In this document: one piece after another, positions 58,786 to 64,000 of the stretch
Layout of the letters: each line of letters starts with the position of its first letter
Position numbering within the stretch: the first letter of the stretch is position 1
From: Sipunculus nudus
Taxonomy: Eukaryota; Annelida; Sipuncula; Golfingiida; Sipunculidae
Assembly: GCA_026874595.1 (NCBI GenBank)
Contig: CM049307.1
Span: 75,928,643 to 75,992,642, forward strand
DNA: 64,000 bases
Reading direction: 5' to 3'
Notes under the pieces: generated by a model
What the model saw: the letters and a program-made list of their open reading frames with translations, nothing else
Database searches by the model: none
What the model was told of the DNA's origin: nothing
Made by a program: the position numbers and the translations under genes

Positions 58786-58982
58786 TTAGCATGCACCTCC
58801 AACACATGATGACGGTTTGATAACTACAGACGAGTCCAACTTGTGGGGGCGGTCAGCTCCAAGGAGCTGCATGGCGTTCATAAACTCTCTCTGTAAGATG
58901 TCCAGAATCTTCTCCACACCCTCCTGACCGCTGTGGGCGAGTCCATACCAGATGGGCCGTCCAACAAATACCGCACGGGCAC
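58786..58982 (-). pseudogene. Pseudogene D exon 5 (still open)
   Basis: [19 protein letters not shown] to PSSCVGGAC and TAA at 58786-58788. Almost identical to gene C exon 5, so loss of function is recent. Confidence 0.85.
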
Positions 58983-59952
58983 CTGTGGACAAATGTGAAA
59001 TAAAATGGTCGCAATTTGGAGAAAGTCTATTGTGCAGCCATATGCCACAGGACTAATCGAGACATTTAGATTCAATCCTTTCAAATAAATCAAATTAAAA
59101 TTTAAAATACAATATCATATTTTAAGATGCACATATATCATATATATATTACCAATGCAAATGTATTTGCCCTTAAACTATATTTTGCCAACTGATATCA
59201 ATATAATATTATATAATATAATAAATGAGCACTGAGGACATTCTCATTTGTTGTAAATGCGCTGCAGAATTGATAATATTAGAAAGACATGTCTTAACGG
59301 TTTTCTATAAGAATAAAAAAGTTCTTCCACTTTTTGTTGATGTCCTCCAAATAGTGGTTTCAAATGCACTGAGAGGTGTTCCATAGAACAAAGCAACCCT
59401 GTCTATTTTAGAGTTGTGGAAAATTTACTGTTGTAAATTTCTTACAGAATTCATAATAAGGGAAAGACAAAACCTAGCCTCGAACATATATATCTGTTGG
59501 CAATTGCATCTGCGGTGAAAAAACAAGCACTGAGTCTTGTCTTATTTAGGATTAAATACAGATGAAGAAACCAACTGTACTCTAAAGGTCAGTAATCGTG
59601 AGGCTATACAAACAATCTATTATTCTACGGATTCGCCGCTTCTGTTTTTCGCGGATCATTGTTGTTCCGCTGTTTTTTTCCTGTTGAAAAATGAAGATTA
59701 GATCCTTGGTAATGTTGTTAATTCACTGTTTCACACCCCACCCCCAAAAAATAAAGAATCATAAAGCTATTGCAAATTGACAAATTTATTTGTTGATCAT
59801 GTATATACCATTTCAAGAACTGAAGCAAATCTTTGTATTTTCTTATCAAGCTGACAATTTTCAAATACTTTAACTCAAACAATTGACAGCTCGCACCTTT
59901 TTTGGCCAAAGCGTCCGTACAACAAATAATTTTTATGTAGCCTTTTACTTAC

Positions 59953-60082
59953 CCATGGCGATTGCTTTTGCGACATCGGTTCCTGTCCGGATGCCGCCGT
60001 CCATGTAAACCTCGGCGCTCCCGTTAACCGCCGCCACGACGTCACTCAGCACATCGATGGTAGCAGGGGCCCCGTCAAAGTT
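59953..60082 (-). pseudogene. Pseudogene D exon 4 with one-base deletion
   Basis: AACTTTGACGGGG here against AACTATTGACGGGG in gene C: one base is missing, shifting the frame after the first codon. The donor ATG G|GTAAGT is intact. Confidence 0.85.
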
Positions 60083-61459
60083 CTTTATAATAGAATTAAT
60101 ACTAGTTGTAATTTTTTTGTTATCGTCATCCCTCAGAAGACAAAAGGGTGAAGGTGTTGTTTTGGTTTCATGAGATTTAATTTATAAACCATCGCCATAG
60201 GGCTATAATCAAACTTAACCTTTATTAAATAAAATAGATGTGAACTTTTTGGACAAGCAAGCAAAAGATATTCTTGTTCCGACTAAAAAAATACGGCAGC
60301 AGTCTTATAATAAATAATCATTGTTTGGACCAATAAAGCGTGTTTATAATCTATATGACATCAGTTACAATCTTTCTTTGTCCGGACACGTGCATCTCGA
60401 CATTTACATTTCCTACTATTCGTATTCGTAACGCAAAGATAGGTATTTAAATTGCCATAATACTTTATAATTGACAAGCGAACTTTTTCCTTAAAAATGT
60501 TATTTTAATCATCCATTTGTGTGGAACAACATTCATGAGTCCCAAGTGACTATTGTCAACTTTTCTGACTGCATGAAAAATCTGTTAATATTTGCCGATT
60601 CCCAGGTCAACAACATGTACTCCGTTTGGTGAAACAGCGTATAATATGAGATGGGAAACGGAATATCGTGCAAGCGGAATAAAACCTATATTGTAAGCCC
60701 TCCCGATAAGGCGCCCGTACGGCGGCAGTCCACAATTTTCGAACATGTTCTTCTCCTTTTTTTCTTAACAGATTATTCTATCTGATATTGCCAGGTAAGG
60801 GCGTTGAAATTTCTTCACAGACTTTTGAAATTCAGTTATTATGCCAATTTACGTAGAGGTTTATTTAAACAAAACAGAAAAGAAATCTTCTCCATTTTTA
60901 TCTTAATTGAATAATAATATGTTTGTTTAATTTGATCAGGATAGGTACCACCTTCGAAACTTCTACACAGAATTCTGAACCTATACAGGCAGGGCCACTT
61001 GAGGTATATTTTTTTTGTGACGTTAAGTTCATTACATGCACTTAATGAAATTGCATTATGCATTACAGCCTGTGTGCGACGGGATTAGCGTTTTATGGCC
61101 TGTTTTCATAAAACGTTCAAGGGATTATATTAAGTTAACGGCTGTAGATATCGGAATAGGCCACTTTAATTTTTTTAGTTAAAAAAGTTTTATTTTTGTC
61201 ACTATATGTTGAATGCAGTGACAAAGTCAAAGGCACTTTATGACAGACATTGACTGAAGATAGTAGTTGATGGTACCATAAATAACTTGCAGGCAGGGCC
61301 ACCTAAGAAGCCAACTTCCTGTACTGAAAAATTATATGCACTAAATTGCATAATTCTACTTTTGGATGCCGGTTGAGCTTTACGTCATTGTCTTGCTGGT
61401 TTAATAAGGACATCGTGAACCGATAAGATGCAGGGAATAAAAATATATGTTATACTTAC

Positions 61460-61939
61460 CTTCCTCCATGATTAGATACCTAAATAGCGTCAGCTCAAGC
61501 TAGGAGAGCTAATATGGCGTCTTCCCCGCGAAGAATACCTTTGGCGATAATGGGTAAACTGGTCTGGTTCCGTAACCAATACAACTCGTCCCAGTTTTGT
61601 CCTGGATTTGTCGGTGATTCAGACAAATTGTCCGGAAAATTAGGTAACGGAAGGTCTGGCCGTTTTGTTAATCCTTTCAGATCGTTATAATAGTAACCAG
61701 ACACTGGACGATCCATGGTCAGTACCAAACCGTTGTAGCCTGACTGCTCTGCCCGCCGGACGAAATTCAAGGTCAACTTGCGGTCCCTAAAAAGTCGATG
61801 CTGTTGCCATCTAATGCCACCAGGCGCCGCTGCATCCACTTCCTCCATTTTCATATTGGAAAAGGAACTGATGGTAGCAAAAACATTCATTGCCTTGGCG
61901 CCTTTTGCCGTAGCGTTCTCACTCTCAGGGGTAGCCCAT
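61460..61939 (-). pseudogene. Pseudogene D exon 3 with two in-frame stops
   Basis: 480 bases with intact splice signals. The frame follows gene C from WATPESENATA to [14 protein letters not shown]. Then TGA (C has GGA) and, five codons on, TAG (C has TGG) interrupt it, followed by VSNHGG in frame. Confidence 0.9.
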
Positions 61940-62247
61940 CTGTGCAATTAATACAAAACTGATTTATATAAAGTGAACTCTCATTAATATGCTTATGTGT
62001 GTGAATTCGTGCGTGTGTATGTTAATTCATCAATGAACAAAGTTTTGCATATTAAATAACAGTTCTAGATGGGAATTGTGTACATGTACATTCGATTTGG
62101 ACAATTTAGTTTTAGAGAATTTTCCATTTATATATGTAATGGAGAGAGAGAGAGATAAGGGGGAGGGGGGGGGTAATAGACATGTCTTATGTTTTCTTAT
62201 ATGTATATTATATTCATAAGGAAGTTAAAATAAGAGGTCAGTTGTAC

Positions 62248-62516
62248 CTTTGCACTGCAGTTGGAGAAATTCCAATTGGGCATGAGACCACATGACCGAG
62301 TATGGTGGTTGTGGTATTGGCGTCCGCCACACCTCTTAGCAGGTGAGGTCTTAGACGATACCTGGAGAACGCGGCCTCGTTGTCTCTCAGCGTCTCCTCT
62401 TTAGTAGCGGCCATCTGCACGTAGAGCCAGGCACTCCTATCCAACGTTCGTTTCGCATATTCTTGGTAATCGTACACATTGACAAGACGAGTTTCTTCTT
62501 CTTCTGGTGGCGCCGT
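62248..62516 (-). pseudogene. Pseudogene D exon 2 (still open)
   Basis: 269 bases, acceptor CCTGCAG and donor AG|GTACAA. TAPPEEEETRLVNVYDYQ and WLYVQMAATKEETLRDN are nearly identical to gene C. Confidence 0.85.
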
Positions 62517-64000
62517 CTGCAGGGATATTGTATAAGTTATTCAATAATTACTATTAACAATGCTATTTAGCAGTTATTTAGTCCGATTATTGATTTCGAA
62601 TCTTTCTCCTACTATTATCCGATCCATCAACTAATGCCCATCGGTTTAGATATAATTTTTACACTCTCATCTTATTATGATCAAGTGGCCGATTGGCCAT
62701 GATGCTCAGCTGAGTGGCCGATGGGCCATGATGCTCAGCTGAATATTACATGTTTCTATACAATATAATATGTTACTGGGTGCAACTGTAACCAATCATG
62801 CAAATTTGTCTTTCACATATCTTGCAGAATATAAGTCATAGTGACCTCATTTCAGACGTGCAAGGAGACTCAAATGGGGTGCCAAAAACCTCCCTGGATG
62901 TTGCGTTAGATGATTCAAAATTTGAAGTTGATTCACTTGGTACTCAAACTATGGTTTTTTATACGGCAGAATATAGGTAACCATAACCTAATTCAAACTT
63001 TCCTAGAAAATTTGCCTAAGACCAACCAGGTTAGAAGGTCTAACGATTACGGCTTGTGTCCTATTTACATCCGGGTTGCTTCATTTAAAGGTCTAAAAAA
63101 TAGAAAAAAAGGTAAAAATTAAATAAAGCAAAGGTGGCGGCACCAGTCTCCCGGAAACGATTAACACTCCATGATCAATATACATGGAAAGAATCATGAC
63201 AATCAATGCTTTAGTTATTTAGAAACTGGAGATTTTGTATCAACTATTTGATTTTGCTTGGTTACAATAACATGCCTCGAAACTCAGGAAATATAGGTTG
63301 GTTGTAATGAATTAATTTCATGTGTCAAGAAGGTTTTTCATAGACACCTCCAGAATTCAAGTAAGAAGATTTTTAATGCAATAGTAAAGTGTTGTGAACT
63401 GCCTGACTGTCTTGGTGCTTAAAATTATAATTTTGACCAGTAACTCGCAGAAAATGGGTCACCTTGACCTAATTTCGGGTTTTCATGGATATTTGTTCAT
63501 GACTTCCCTGGATGTTACGTTTAGGGCTAGCGGATACAATTTGTGCACATCTGACTTTCAGGTTGCTCAAAAACATGGCCCGAAGTTCACAGAATATACT
63601 TCACAATTACCTAATTTCAGGTTTCCATGGAGATTTAACATGGACCTCCCTGAATTTCATATTGGAAGATTATAGGCCAATTGAGTACAAGTTGTTCCCC
63701 GTATGACTCTCTTAGTTCTCAAAATCTTGATGTTGGCCCTTAGTTTGCAAAATAAAGGTCAACATCACCAAAAGTGTGGTCGACCGGGGCAAGACGCCCA
63801 CCCTAAGGGAAAGTCTTTGTTGCCATTTTGTATATAGGTTTGAATTTTTTTTCTTCTTTCATAAAGAATAGTTTTCATGGTGAAAACATATCATAACTGA
63901 AATTTTTGCGACACTAAAGAAAACATTTAAATAAATTGGAAAAGAACAATCTGCTAATATGGACGTTTTACCCCCGTCCTGGGGCAAGACGCCCATGGGC
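62517..64000. mobile_element. Element-type repeats in inverse orientation, running off the window
   Basis: A duplicated inverted tail (GTGGCCGATGGGCCATGATG, CTCAGCTGA) lies at 62685-62742. Diverged units follow, with CCTCCCTGGATGTTG, TGATCAATATACATGGAAAG and CTAATTTCAGGTTTCCATGG, the complement of motifs in the 31-34 kb array. GGGGCAAGACGCCCA at 63788 and 63982 is a separate short repeat. No gene D exon 1 is recognised. Confidence 0.5.

Larger units (their letters stand above)
58786..62516 (-). pseudogene. Gene D: decayed copy of the membrane-anchored 2-hydroxyacid oxidase
   Basis: Exons 2-5 (62516-62248, 61939-61460, 60082-59953, 58982-58786) align to gene C along their length, but the gene is broken. 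Near the end of exon 3 the codon for Gly in C (QTGADAIW) is TGA and the Trp codon is TAG. Exon 4 is 130 bases instead of 131, through loss of one base just after its start. Its acceptor also has a weak, purine-rich tract (ATTATAAAG). Exons 2 and 5 remain open. Like C it has Arg at the Tyr129 position. No exon 1 is seen between 62517 and the window end, where it would be expected about 1 kb upstream by analogy with C. A truncated product of exons 1-3 would lack half the barrel. Confidence 0.88.

Overview
The window is nuclear DNA of an intron-rich metazoan, most likely a marine invertebrate. Bivalve mollusc is my best guess but not proven. It is AT-rich, crowded with microsatellites, minisatellites and short transposons with inverted ends. 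Many repeats resemble non-autonomous Helitron/Helentron-like elements that carry internal tandem repeats, which are known from bivalves. No bacterial-type gene, rRNA, tRNA or CRISPR array was recognised.

The only clear genes are a tandem cluster of four paralogues of the FMN-dependent 2-hydroxyacid oxidase family (HAO/glycolate oxidase), all on the minus strand. They are called here A (exons 2-5, 20944-26107), B (38577-45298), C (48927-54995) and D (58786-62516). Each has a 5-exon plan with identical intron positions and phases (0, 2, 2, 1). Exon 1 encodes only a hydrophobic membrane anchor, exons 2-5 the TIM-barrel oxidase. Conserved N-glycosylation sequons suggest a lumenal or extracellular enzyme rather than the usual soluble peroxisomal one. 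B keeps all canonical catalytic residues. C has Arg where the active-site Tyr129 (spinach numbering) should be. A has lost Tyr24, Tyr129 and Arg257 but keeps the FMN-binding residues, and ends in Ser-Lys-Leu. D is a pseudogene with two stops and a one-base deletion. Two unidentified terminal-exon-like ORFs lie at 2849-3068 (+) and 30690-30902 (-).

Layout: 1-3450 holds minisatellites, a repeat-bearing element and an orphan exon. 3451-16206 is a nest of related tandem-repeat-bearing elements. 16207-20943 is noncoding with a TA-flanked MITE. 20944-26107 is gene A, whose last intron holds a pogo-like element with another element nested inside it. 26108-38576 is a repeat-rich spacer: a hAT-like MITE, a 9-unit satellite element, a 118-bp array, duplicated hairpins and a CGCG-ended MITE. 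38577-45298 is gene B, 45299-48926 a spacer, 48927-54995 gene C, 54996-58785 a spacer with a 1.56-kb hAT-like insertion and an internal empty-site paralogue, 58786-62516 pseudogene D, and 62517-64000 further element-type repeats.

C and D share intron sequence and are the most recent duplicates. The cluster shows different fates of tandem duplicates: retained, altered active site, catalytic-residue loss and decay.
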